NCBI GenBank assembly: GCA_029287515.1
Contig: JARFQZ010000194.1
Location: 1 to 13,685 of the forward strand
DNA: 13,685 nt
Direction of reading: 5' to 3'
DNA from: Lysobacterales bacterium
GTDB lineage: Bacteria; Pseudomonadota; Gammaproteobacteria; Xanthomonadales; SZUA-36
Shown here: piece after piece, positions 1-7,326 of the stretch
Position numbering within the stretch: position 1 is the stretch's first letter
How the letters are laid out: the number at the start of each line of letters is the position of its first letter
Notes under the pieces: generated by a model
The model's input: only the letters and a program-made list of their open reading frames with translations
Database searches by the model: none
Told to the model about the DNA's origin: nothing
Translations under genes and position numbers: made by a program

Positions 1-1
1 C

Positions 2-463
2 GAATCCATGAATGCCGTCGTGCTGGGCGAGGATGGCAAGTCCCACGTGATGCCGATGGGGTGTTACGGCATCGGCGTATCGCGTATCGTTGCCGCGGCC
101 ATCGAGCAGAACCATGACGAGAACGGCATCTGCTGGCCGGAGCCCATCGCCCCGTTCCAGGTGGCCATCCTGCCGATGAATGCCAAAAAATCGCATCGGG
201 TCAGGGAGGCGGCTGAACAGCTTTATGCAGATTTGCTGGCGGCCGGTGTGGAAGTCATCCTGGATGACCGGAATGTTCGCCCCGGCGTCATGTTCAATGA
301 CATGGAGCTGATCGGCATACCGCATCGCGTGGTGATCGGTGAGCGCAGCCTGGACCAGGGTGTCCTTGAATACCGCAGGAGAACCGATAGCGAGAACGGA
401 GAAATACCGCTGGAAGGCGCCGTGGAAGCTCTTCTCGAGAAGCTGAGCCTGAACCAGGCCTGA
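2..463 (+). CDS. proS: Prolyl-tRNA synthetase, C-terminal part (5' end outside window)
   Basis: This is the last 153 codons of a class II aminoacyl-tRNA synthetase that charges tRNA-Pro in the cytoplasm; bacterial ProS is normally about 570 residues, so roughly three quarters lies off the left edge. The visible part begins in the catalytic domain and contains the class II motif 3 signature GCYGIGVSR, whose arginine contacts ATP. It continues through WPEPIAPFQVAILPMN into the HGTP-type anticodon-binding domain, which includes DDRNVRPGVMFNDMELIGIP. The frame is open from base 2 and ends in TGA. It converges on the gene to its right with only 14 bp between the stop codons, and no terminator hairpin is obvious in that gap. 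The identification rests on close residue-by-residue resemblance to E. coli ProS as I remember it. Confidence 0.97.
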   Translation, partial: ESMNAVVLGEDGKSHVMPMGCYGIGVSRIVAAAIEQNHDENGICWPEPIAPFQVAILPMNAKKSHRVREAAEQLYADLLAAGVEVILDDRNVRPGVMFNDMELIGIPHRVVIGERSLDQGVLEYRRRTDSENGEIPLEGAVEALLEKLSLNQA

Positions 464-477
464 GCCAGGCCTGACGT

Positions 478-1197
478 TCAGTCGGCTGGAGCGGCGCCCA
501 TCTCGAAGTTCAGCTCGCCAACGGTATCGACTGCGGCCTTAACCCGGTCACCGGGTTGCAGCGCCGCGACGCCCGACGGCGTGCCTGTGAAAACCAGGTC
601 GCCCGGCTTCAGTTCAAAATAGCGGGAAAGTTCGGCGATGATCTCGGCCACGGACCAGGTCATGTCACTGGTGGCGCCTTGCTGCCGCTGCTGACCGTTA
701 ACACTGAGGCGTATTGCAGAGGCGTCAGGGTGACCGATCTTCGCAGCTGGATTGATGGATGAAACCGGAGCTGAATGGTCGAAAGCCTTGGCAGTGGTCC
801 ATGGCCGGCCCTGCTCCTTGGCCTCGGCCTGCAGGTCCCTGCGGGTCAGGTCAACGCCCACCGCATAACCAAAGACAGCCGACAGGGCAGTTTCGGGCGA
901 CAGGTTCACTCCTCCGGAGCCCATCGCCACCACCAGCTCCACTTCATGGTGAAGATCATCGGTCATTGCTGGCCAGGGAATGATATTTTCGGTGCAAACA
1001 GCGTCACGGGGCTTGGAGAAGAAAAAGGGCGGCTCCCGCGTGGATTCCCCCATCTCGCGTGCATGCTCACGGTAATTCCTTCCGACACAGTAAATCCGGT
1101 GAACCGGAAATGCCGCGTCACTGCCCTGCACACCCAGGTAAACGCCCGGAGGTTCCTCGAACAGCAGCGCAGGCCTGGATTCGCCGGATTCGGTCAT
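478..1197 (-). CDS. Fumarylacetoacetate hydrolase family protein (FAHD1/YcgM-like)
   Basis: A 239-residue single-domain member of the FAH superfamily. These enzymes hydrolyse or decarboxylate 2-oxo acids, or tautomerise oxaloacetate, using a divalent metal. The expected landmarks are present: VGRNY at 38-42, FFFSKPRDAV at 58-67, and the metal ligands Glu85 and Glu87 (HHEVE) and Asp116 (GVDLTRRDLQ). The lysine of AKAFD (Lys137) and FTGTPSGV near the C-terminus are also present. The length fits the short FAHD1/YcgM/fumarylpyruvate hydrolase branch rather than true fumarylacetoacetase, which is much longer. The start codon lies inside the end of trpS as an ATGA overlap, so translation is probably coupled to trpS. 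The substrate cannot be told from sequence; no aromatic degradation genes are nearby, so a housekeeping role such as oxaloacetate keto-enol tautomerase is as likely as a catabolic one. Confidence 0.9.
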   Translation of the reverse strand: MTESGESRPALLFEEPPGVYLGVQGSDAAFPVHRIYCVGRNYREHAREMGESTREPPFFFSKPRDAVCTENIIPWPAMTDDLHHEVELVVAMGSGGVNLSPETALSAVFGYAVGVDLTRRDLQAEAKEQGRPWTTAKAFDHSAPVSSINPAAKIGHPDASAIRLSVNGQQRQQGATSDMTWSVAEIIAELSRYFELKPGDLVFTGTPSGVAALQPGDRVKAAVDTVGELNFEMGAAPAD

Positions 1198-2201
1198 GCC
1201 AGTTTTCTGATCCCCGTGGCTTCACGGATCCTGGCCAGAAACGGCGTGGCAAAAGACCGCGCCCTTTCAGCACCGTCCTGCAGAGCCTGCTCGATATGCT
1301 CCGGTTCGGCGATCAGTGCTTCGTAGCGTTCACGGGCCAGGATCAACTCGTCGTTGATCAGTTCGAAAGTCTGTTGCTTGGCCTGCCCCCATGCAATCCC
1401 TTCCTGGTAAGCCTTGCGCATGTCAGCCCTCTGTTCCGGGCTGGCGAATGCGGCGAAAATGGAAAACAGGGCTGAATCGTCCGGAGCTTTCGGCTCTCCC
1501 GGCTCCAGGGAATTCGTGACAATTCTCATGATCGCCTTGCGCAACTGTTTTTCCGGCAACCAGAGCGGGATGGTGTTGTTGTAACTCTTGGACATCTTGC
1601 GCCCGTCCTTGCCCGGCAGGACGGCCACATGGTCTTCAACCACCGCCTCGGGAATGCGGAACAGTTCGCCATAGTGATGGTTGAATCGCTGGGCGATGTC
1701 GCGGGCCATTTCCAGGTGCTGCACCTGGTCCTTGCCCACCGGCACGTGTGTGGCGTTGAACATAAGGATATCCGCAGCCATCAACACCGGGTAGCTGAAC
1801 AGCCCCATGGTGATAGCGTAATCCGGGTCTTCCCCCGCGTCCACGTTTTCCTGGACAGCCGCCTTGTAGGCGTGCGCGCGGTTCATCAGGCCTTTTGCCG
1901 TTGAACAGGTCAGTATCCAGGTCAGCTCGGGAATTTCCGGTACATCCGACTGGCGGTAAAAGACAGCACGCTTCGTGTCCAGGCCAAGCGCGAGCCAGGT
2001 CGCCGCAATTTCCAGCGTGGATTGCCGCATCCTTTCCGGGTCCTGGTTTTTAACCAGGGCGTGGTAGTCAGCAAGGAAATAATAGGAATTTACGTTTTCA
2101 TCGTGACTGGCCTGCACACAGGGTTTGATGGCCCCCACGTAGTTGCCGAGATGCGGGGTGCCCGTTGTGGTGATGCCCGTCAGGACCGTTGGTTTGCTCA
2201 T
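1194..2201 (-). CDS. trpS: Tryptophanyl-tRNA synthetase
   Basis: A class I aminoacyl-tRNA synthetase of 335 residues, close to the usual bacterial length, which attaches tryptophan to tRNA-Trp in the cytoplasm. The HIGH-type ATP-binding motif appears as TPHLGN at about 15-20 and KMSKS is at 202-206. Between them lies the TrpS core with YPVLMAADILMFNATHVPVG and DQVQHLEMARDIAQRFN-like segments. The N-terminus (TVLTGITTTGTPHLGNYVGA) resembles the form found in Pseudomonas and Xanthomonas more than the E. coli one; those homologues carry an extra C-terminal extension that this protein lacks. An A-rich purine stretch just before the ATG may be the ribosome-binding site. The stop codon overlaps the start of the FAH-family gene (ATGA). 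Upstream, 54 bp separate it from the START-like gene on the same strand. Confidence 0.97.
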   Translation of the reverse strand: MSKPTVLTGITTTGTPHLGNYVGAIKPCVQASHDENVNSYYFLADYHALVKNQDPERMRQSTLEIAATWLALGLDTKRAVFYRQSDVPEIPELTWILTCSTAKGLMNRAHAYKAAVQENVDAGEDPDYAITMGLFSYPVLMAADILMFNATHVPVGKDQVQHLEMARDIAQRFNHHYGELFRIPEAVVEDHVAVLPGKDGRKMSKSYNNTIPLWLPEKQLRKAIMRIVTNSLEPGEPKAPDDSALFSIFAAFASPEQRADMRKAYQEGIAWGQAKQQTFELINDELILARERYEALIAEPEHIEQALQDGAERARSFATPFLARIREATGIRKLA

Positions 2202-2255
2202 GGAATTTTCTTCTGCGGATTAATCTGGATGCGGTATTTTACGGGATCGAGATGA

Positions 2256-2888
2256 TCAGTGCTTGTTTTCGGGTTTTCCGGGGCAGCGCTTGAGGTCACT
2301 GCTCTGGAGCTTTTCTGAGCCTGATCCCCCGGCCAGGCCCCTGACGCAGGCCACCAGGTCGGGTGAATTTTTTCGCAGGGCGCGGCTGACCAGGAAATCC
2401 GGGACTGCCAGTTCCGGTTTGATCCGGATCTCATAGTCGAGCAGCAGGCCGTTCGCGGTATTTATGAATTGCCAGCTTCCCTCCATCGCCTCGAAGTTGC
2501 CCTGCACCAGGCTGAAGTTGATCTTGCTGAAAGGTTCGCGCATTGACTCGTAAATGAAATCCAGGGTCGGCGCCGGCCACCCCTGCTTCGTGACCTGCCG
2601 GATCAGCGCTCGCTCGCCACTGTCTTCGATGACTTCACAGCTCTGCAGGCCATTGACGAATACAAACGACCGCTCGCAGGACACGATCACATTCCAGACC
2701 TCCTCGGCGGGAATCCGGGCCAGTGCGCGTACGCGGACCGTTCCGCCTGGCTTCTCAGACCGGGAATCCAGCACCAGCACCTTTCCGTCGAGTAGCTTAC
2801 TGAGCTCGCCCGGGTCGGGCGTATCGGCAGCAATCTGTTGGCCGTGCAACAGAAATACGGAAAATAAAATGATCAGGACACGTTTCAT
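2256..2888 (-). CDS. Secreted START/SRPBCC-like domain protein
   Basis: A 210-residue protein with a clear signal peptide: Lys-Arg, then a hydrophobic stretch (VLIILFSVFLL), and a likely cleavage after QQIAA at about residue 21. The mature protein is therefore probably periplasmic. Residues about 48-185 look like the helix-grip START/SRPBCC fold, which holds hydrophobic ligands. Features supporting this are the VRVRALARIPAEEVWNVIVS segment, the alternating strands with WPAPTLDFIYES, and a final amphipathic helix (VPDFLVSRALRKNSPDLVACV). The C-terminal 25 residues look disordered. Four cysteines remain in the mature chain (71, 84, 181, 202). It is transcribed away from oxyR across only 23 bp, but no function in peroxide stress can be read from it. 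I recognise the fold, not a specific family. Confidence 0.75.
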   Translation of the reverse strand: MKRVLIILFSVFLLHGQQIAADTPDPGELSKLLDGKVLVLDSRSEKPGGTVRVRALARIPAEEVWNVIVSCERSFVFVNGLQSCEVIEDSGERALIRQVTKQGWPAPTLDFIYESMREPFSKINFSLVQGNFEAMEGSWQFINTANGLLLDYEIRIKPELAVPDFLVSRALRKNSPDLVACVRGLAGGSGSEKLQSSDLKRCPGKPENKH

Positions 2889-2897
2889 CGGGCCGAC

Positions 2898-2905
2898 AGT
2901 ATAAT
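2898..2905. promoter_or_regulatory. Overlapping divergent -10 boxes for oxyR and the START-like gene
   Basis: The 23-bp gap between the two divergent start codons holds a perfect TATAAT on the plus strand at 2900-2905. On the minus strand TATACT covers 2903-2898. Each -10 box would place transcription start within a few bases of the respective ATG (2912 and 2888), and neither gene has a Shine-Dalgarno sequence. The -35 matches are weak; the best on the plus strand is AGGACA at 2875-2880, with a 19-bp spacer. Promoter use is inferred from the hexamers only. Confidence 0.5.
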
Positions 2906-2911
2906 GGGCCG

Positions 2912-3829
2912 ATGAACTTACGTGCTCTCCAGTATTTCGTCAAGCTCGCGGACCTTCGGCATTTCAGCAAGGCGGCCGAGGCCTGTTTTGTCAGTCAGCC
3001 AACCCTGAGTACGCAAATCAAGAAGCTGGAGGATGAACTGGGCGTACAACTGGTGGAAAGATCCCCCAAGAACATCATGCTGACCCCGGTGGGTATGGAA
3101 ATCGCAGACCGCGCCAGGCTGGTCCTCAGCGATATCGACCAGTTGAAGGCTGTGGCGCGGCGCAGCGGCAATCCGGCCAAAGGCGTCCTGCGTCTCGGCC
3201 TGTTTCCCACCCTGGCACCCTATTTCCTTCCTCACGTGGTGCCGTCGCTGCGACGCCTCTATCCAAAACTGCGCTTGCAACTGGCCGAGGAGAAGACGGA
3301 CATCATTCTGCGCATGCTGCGCCAGGGAGAACTGGATGCGGCACTGCTTGCATTACCCGTTCACGACGAGGGGCTGGAGGTAGAGCCGTTGTTCGAGGAG
3401 CCGTTCGTTCTCGCACTGCCGGAGCGCCATCCGCTCGCGTCAAAGGAGCAAATAACAATGCACGATCTGAGCGGGGCGGAACTGTTGTTGCTCGAGGAGG
3501 GGCATTGCATGCGTGAACACGCACTCGAGGTTTGCGCACTGGCCGACGCTCACGAACGTGTTGATTTTCACGCCACCAGCATGGAAACCCTGCGCCAGAT
3601 GGTCGCTGCCGATGTGGGTATCACGCTGATGCCGATACTGGCTATCAAACCGCCCATGGCCACAACCGCCAATGTCGAGATCCGCTATTTCGAAGAACCC
3701 GCACCAAAACGGACCATTGCGCTGGTCTGGCGCAGCAGTTCTGCCCTTTCCGCATTCCTCGTGGAACTGGCGGGCTGTCTGAAAGACCTGCCGCCGGACC
3801 TGCTTGAACCCGGTCCTCACGAAGCCTAG
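2912..3829 (+). CDS. oxyR: Hydrogen-peroxide-sensing LysR-family regulator OxyR
   Basis: A LysR-type transcription factor of 305 residues, the same length as E. coli OxyR. The N-terminal winged helix-turn-helix (about 1-60) contains FSKAAEACFVSQPTLSTQIK followed by LEDELGVQLVER. The C-terminal periplasmic-binding-protein-like sensor domain has the OxyR-specific LEEGHCMREHALEVC segment. This places the peroxidatic Cys199 and resolving Cys208 at exactly the E. coli positions, so the disulfide switch that activates peroxide-defence genes should work. ATSMETLRQMVAADVGITLMP is also characteristic. No catalase or ahpC gene lies nearby, so its targets are elsewhere. It converges on cysK with 8 bp between the stop codons. 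The gene probably starts on a leaderless transcript, since TATAAT is 6 nt upstream of the ATG and no Shine-Dalgarno is visible. Confidence 0.95.
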   Translation: MNLRALQYFVKLADLRHFSKAAEACFVSQPTLSTQIKKLEDELGVQLVERSPKNIMLTPVGMEIADRARLVLSDIDQLKAVARRSGNPAKGVLRLGLFPTLAPYFLPHVVPSLRRLYPKLRLQLAEEKTDIILRMLRQGELDAALLALPVHDEGLEVEPLFEEPFVLALPERHPLASKEQITMHDLSGAELLLLEEGHCMREHALEVCALADAHERVDFHATSMETLRQMVAADVGITLMPILAIKPPMATTANVEIRYFEEPAPKRTIALVWRSSSALSAFLVELAGCLKDLPPDLLEPGPHEA

Positions 3830-3837
3830 CGGCGCTT

Positions 3838-4803
3838 CTACCAGTCCAGACCTTCCAACAGGTCCTGTCCGTCGTCGGGGCCTTCGGGGATATCCGCGAA
3901 CAGCGGTGTGGACAGATAACGTTCACCTGTGTCGGGCAACATGGCCAGAATAACCGAGCCCGGTTTCGCTTTTTCCGCCACTTTCAAGGCCGCCGCGAAC
4001 GTGCCGCCCGATGAAATTCCGCAGAATATCCCTTCATTGGTGGCCAGCGCCTGCGAGGTGCTGATGGACTCCTCGTCCGTTACCAGGATATTTTCATGAG
4101 CGACCTCCCGGTCCAGCGTTGCCGGTATGAAGTCCGGTGTCCAGCCCTGTATTTTATGGGGCTGCCATTCGTCGCCTTCCAGCAGGGCGGCGCCCGCCGG
4201 TTCGGTGGAAATGACCCGCACATCCGGTCTTGCCAGGCGTATCATCTGCCCCGCACCGGAGATGGTCCCGCCCGTTCCATAGCCGCTGACAAAGTAATCC
4301 AGGCGCCGGTCCGCGAAATCGGAAAGGATTTCCGGACCCGTGGTATTCCTGTGAAACGCCGGGTTGGCTGCGTTCTCGAACTGCTGTGTCATGAACCAGC
4401 CATGTTTCGCCGCCAGCGCTTCGGTCACCCTGACCATTCCGGTTGCCCTTTCAGCAGGAGGAGTCAGCACGACTTTCGCCCCGAGAAAACGCATCAGCCG
4501 GCGCCGTTCGATCGAGAACGATTCGGCCATCACCGAAACGAATGGATGCCCCTTTACTGCGCAAACCATGGCCAGCGCAATACCGGTATTACCCGAGGTC
4601 GCCTCGACGACCGTCTGACCGGGTTTCAGCAAACCCCGCTTCTCAGCATCCAGGATGATGCCAAGGGCGAGCCGGTCCTTGACCGAGCCCAATGGATTGA
4701 ACGCCTCCACCTTGACATACATTTCAATCCCTTCCGGGGCCAGTTTCTGTATTTTGATAACGGGCGTGTCGCCGATGGTCTCAAGAATGTTGTTATAGAT
4801 CAT
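3838..4803 (-). CDS. cysK: Cysteine synthase (O-acetylserine sulfhydrylase), PLP-dependent
   Basis: A 321-residue fold-type II pyridoxal-phosphate enzyme that makes L-cysteine from O-acetylserine and sulfide. The PLP lysine is Lys42 in NPLGSVKDR, the substrate-binding loop is TSGNTG at 69-74, the phosphate-binding loop is GYGTGGTISG, and GISSGGT and LPDTGERYLST follow. The length and the IQGWTPDFIP segment point to the CysK (A) form rather than CysM. In enterics and other bacteria CysK also forms a complex with serine acetyltransferase, but no cysE is present here. The gene closes a leftward operon; its ATG overlaps the stop of the upstream ubiquinone hydroxylase (ATGA), and GAGGAA lies just upstream as a ribosome-binding site. 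A cysteine gene tied to a ubiquinone operon is unusual. Confidence 0.93.
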   Translation of the reverse strand: MIYNNILETIGDTPVIKIQKLAPEGIEMYVKVEAFNPLGSVKDRLALGIILDAEKRGLLKPGQTVVEATSGNTGIALAMVCAVKGHPFVSVMAESFSIERRRLMRFLGAKVVLTPPAERATGMVRVTEALAAKHGWFMTQQFENAANPAFHRNTTGPEILSDFADRRLDYFVSGYGTGGTISGAGQMIRLARPDVRVISTEPAGAALLEGDEWQPHKIQGWTPDFIPATLDREVAHENILVTDEESISTSQALATNEGIFCGISSGGTFAAALKVAEKAKPGSVILAMLPDTGERYLSTPLFADIPEGPDDGQDLLEGLDW

Positions 4804-6092
4804 GTGTGATTCCTCACTCTTTTTTGCGTATCTGTTGTCGGATGCAGCAAATCCGTAAGGCTGGAGCCCCGCGCCAGGGCCGGAGCATTGCGGTTGCGCC
4901 CCGTGGCCCGCCTGATGAAGGCCTCTTTGGCGGTCCAGCTTCCGGCGACCAGGCCCATACCCAGCCGGCGAAGCGGCCCCAGCTCTTCGGGTACGAACAG
5001 GCCGCGGATTCCGTGCATTCCCCTGGCCATGACTTCAGCCTCGGAGCGGCGCCACCTCGCGTATTTTTCAAGCACCCTGTCATCAGTAAAATCCAACCCG
5101 TCCTGGCGGGCGCCAATCAGCACTTCCACCAGGCCGGCCGCATCCAGCAGACCCAGGTTGACACCCTGGCCCGCCAGCGGGTGCACGGCATGCGCAGCGT
5201 CACCGATCAGGACCGACCGCCTCGCCATGTACGTCTTGCTCAGGCGCATGGTCAGCGGAAAGATCGCGCGTGGTCCGCATGAAACCACCCGGTCCGGCCA
5301 ATGACCCTCGCTACCGGCCACCGCGTCACTCAATTCAGCGAGAAATGAATCCTCTTCAATTTCAGCCAAACGCCTGGCTTCGGCTTCCGGCAAAGACCAG
5401 ACGATGGAGGATGTACCGTCACTGAGCGGAAGAAAAGCCAGCGGCCCGCCCTCCAGGAATCGCTGCCAGGCGACTCCCGGATTGGGTGTTTCTGACTCGA
5501 CTACCGATACCAGCCCGTACTGACCGTATTCCCAGTAATCCTGATCTATCCCCAGCATAGTACGAATTCCGGAATTAATCCCGTCCGCCCCCACCAGCAG
5601 GCTGCATTCCAGCGTCGAACCGCTGGCCATTCGCAGGGACCGCCCATTCCTGTCGCTGCTGATTTCGAGTACCTCATCCGGGCAGAACAGTTCCACGCCG
5701 CCCATGGCCAGCAGAGACTGCCAGAGGGACCACTGGACCAGGTCGTTCTCCACGATGGTTCCCAGGTGCTCAAGGCCAAATTCGGCGGCATCGAATTCCA
5801 GCACCGCATGTTCATCCCTGTCTTCCACCCTCATTCGACGGTAGGCTGAATGGCGCTGGCGCTCTATCTGCCGCCAGGCGCCTGCTTCCGACAGGATGTC
5901 AGCAGAACCCGGCGAGAATGCCGACACCCGCAGACCAACGGGCCGGGTTGCATCGAACGGCGCCGGTTCAGCCTGCTCAATTACGGCCACGGAAAAACCC
6001 GATCTGGCCAGAAGTGAGGCGGCGGCAGCACCGACCATGCCGGCACCGACCACGACACAATCGAAACGCCGCGAAGCGCGTTGATCTTTCAT
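4800..6092 (-). CDS. FAD-dependent ubiquinone-biosynthesis hydroxylase, UbiI/UbiF-type
   Basis: A 430-residue flavoprotein monooxygenase of the UbiH/UbiF/VisC/COQ6 family, which adds hydroxyl groups to the aromatic ring during ubiquinone synthesis at the membrane. The dinucleotide-binding GAGMVG is at 16-21, the mid-protein GADG at 168-171, and the second FAD motif GDAAHAVHPLAGQG starts at 297, followed by VNLGLLD. Keeping Asp in GDAAH separates it from the UbiH paralogue next door, which has Asn. Its position after ubiH matches E. coli visC/ubiI, so C5 hydroxylation is the best guess. Family members have broad and shifting regioselectivity, so a C6 (UbiF-like) role is possible. It overlaps ubiH and cysK by 4 bp each, and AGGTG precedes the start. 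Confidence 0.88.
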   Translation of the reverse strand: MKDQRASRRFDCVVVGAGMVGAAAASLLARSGFSVAVIEQAEPAPFDATRPVGLRVSAFSPGSADILSEAGAWRQIERQRHSAYRRMRVEDRDEHAVLEFDAAEFGLEHLGTIVENDLVQWSLWQSLLAMGGVELFCPDEVLEISSDRNGRSLRMASGSTLECSLLVGADGINSGIRTMLGIDQDYWEYGQYGLVSVVESETPNPGVAWQRFLEGGPLAFLPLSDGTSSIVWSLPEAEARRLAEIEEDSFLAELSDAVAGSEGHWPDRVVSCGPRAIFPLTMRLSKTYMARRSVLIGDAAHAVHPLAGQGVNLGLLDAAGLVEVLIGARQDGLDFTDDRVLEKYARWRRSEAEVMARGMHGIRGLFVPEELGPLRRLGMGLVAGSWTAKEAFIRRATGRNRNAPALARGSSLTDLLHPTTDTQKRVRNHT

Positions 6093-7315
6093 AATGTTTC
6101 ACCTGCTGCCAGCCGTGAAATCCGGCCACGGTACCCCATCGCCCTGATCGCCAACTGGCGCCGAATCGAAGGGATGAACGCGTGGGCGAGCAGACCGGCA
6201 GTCCTCGCCGCCCTGGCCAGAGGGGCAGGATTGGAGTAGATCCGTGCCAGCCCGTCCGAATAGGCGACCGTCCCGTCATGGTCCCGCTTGCGCCAACGGC
6301 TGTATTCTTCCAGCACACTGGTGCGACCCGGGTCTGCGCTCTCCCCTTTACGAAACTCTTCGGCGAGCAATTCGGCCAGGACGGCCACATCACGCAAGCC
6401 GAGGTTGAAACCCTGGGCGCCGACGGGGTGAATGGCATGCGCTGCATTACCGAGGATTAGGGCTCGCGGCCGCACGTCTTCCAACGCCCGGACCAGGCGC
6501 AGCGGATAACTGCTGCGCCGGCCCATTTTCAGAAATCTGCCCAGGTGATTACCGAAGCGTTCCTGCGCCTGTCGCAGGAATTGCGCGTCAGGCATGCCCA
6601 TCATTTCGGACGCGCTATCGGAAGAAACACACCAGATCAGGCCGCACCGCCCATTGACGTGCGGCATCACTGCAAAAGGCCCGGTGCGGGTGAAACATTC
6701 AAAAGCCCGGCCATGGTGATGCTGCTCGGGAGTGACGTTACAGATCACCGCCGTCTGGCCATAATCGTATTTTTCGGAAACGATTCCGAGGGTTTCACGT
6801 ATGAATGACTGGGCGCCGTCCGCTCCAACCAGCAGCCTGGCATGGATTTCCCGCTGACCATCACCGTCCTGGAATTCCACGCGCACCTGGTCTTCGGCCG
6901 TGTGGACCGCGGTCACTTTAGCCGGACACATGAAATCGAGATTTTCCAGGCGGGACAGACGCGCCACGATAGCGGCGCCAAACACCCGGGCTTCGACCAC
7001 GTGCCCGAACCGGTCCAGGCCCAACTCCTCCGGATCCATGATGACCCTTCCCGGTCTCCGGTATTCCCTGACCTGGATTTCACGAATGGCGGTTGCGTTT
7101 TCCTTCAGGGATTCCCACAGTCCCAAACCGGAGAGAATCCTGCAGGAACTGGCGCTCAGAGCGAGCGTCCGGTCATCGTAACTGGGCTGGGACTCCGCTT
7201 TGAAAGGGACGGCCTCCAGCAGGGCGGTCCTGATGCCCAGGGGCGCGAGCGCACAGGCCAGGCTGGCGCCAACCAGGCCGCCGCCGACGATTACCACATC
7301 ATAGCTTGCCGTCAT
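6089..7315 (-). CDS. ubiH: 2-octaprenyl-6-methoxyphenol hydroxylase-type UbiH
   Basis: A 408-residue flavin monooxygenase of ubiquinone synthesis, predicted to hydroxylate ring carbon C1. The Rossmann FAD motif GGGLVG is at 11-16, GADG at 165-168, and the second FAD motif starts at 289 as GNAAHAIHPVGAQGFNLG, followed by LRD. The GNAA form, with Asn in place of the usual Asp, is what E. coli UbiH has, and this supports UbiH over its paralogues. A strong ribosome-binding site (AGAGGA) sits in the 11-bp gap after pepP. The gene order pepP-ubiH-ubiI is the classic gammaproteobacterial one. The stop codon overlaps the next hydroxylase gene (ATGA), so the two should be made together, fitting their assembly in the Ubi complex. 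Confidence 0.93.
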   Translation of the reverse strand: MTASYDVVIVGGGLVGASLACALAPLGIRTALLEAVPFKAESQPSYDDRTLALSASSCRILSGLGLWESLKENATAIREIQVREYRRPGRVIMDPEELGLDRFGHVVEARVFGAAIVARLSRLENLDFMCPAKVTAVHTAEDQVRVEFQDGDGQREIHARLLVGADGAQSFIRETLGIVSEKYDYGQTAVICNVTPEQHHHGRAFECFTRTGPFAVMPHVNGRCGLIWCVSSDSASEMMGMPDAQFLRQAQERFGNHLGRFLKMGRRSSYPLRLVRALEDVRPRALILGNAAHAIHPVGAQGFNLGLRDVAVLAELLAEEFRKGESADPGRTSVLEEYSRWRKRDHDGTVAYSDGLARIYSNPAPLARAARTAGLLAHAFIPSIRRQLAIRAMGYRGRISRLAAGETL

Positions 7316-7326
7316 CAGCTTTCCTC

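Noticed and set aside
454..474. Direct repeat of CCAGGCCTGA with 11-bp period at the proS stop codon
   Set aside because: Only two copies, partly coding, with no stem-loop or known element; most likely chance or a minor duplication.
775..1326. Long open frames on the plus strand opposite the FAH-family gene and trpS
   Set aside because: They lie fully antisense to well-supported genes, have no recognisable protein features and overlap each other in several frames, as expected for GC-rich coding DNA.
4096..4809. A 237-codon open frame opposite cysK
   Set aside because: It is antisense to an intact enzyme with all catalytic motifs; the translated product is His/Arg/Pro-rich and lacks any family feature.
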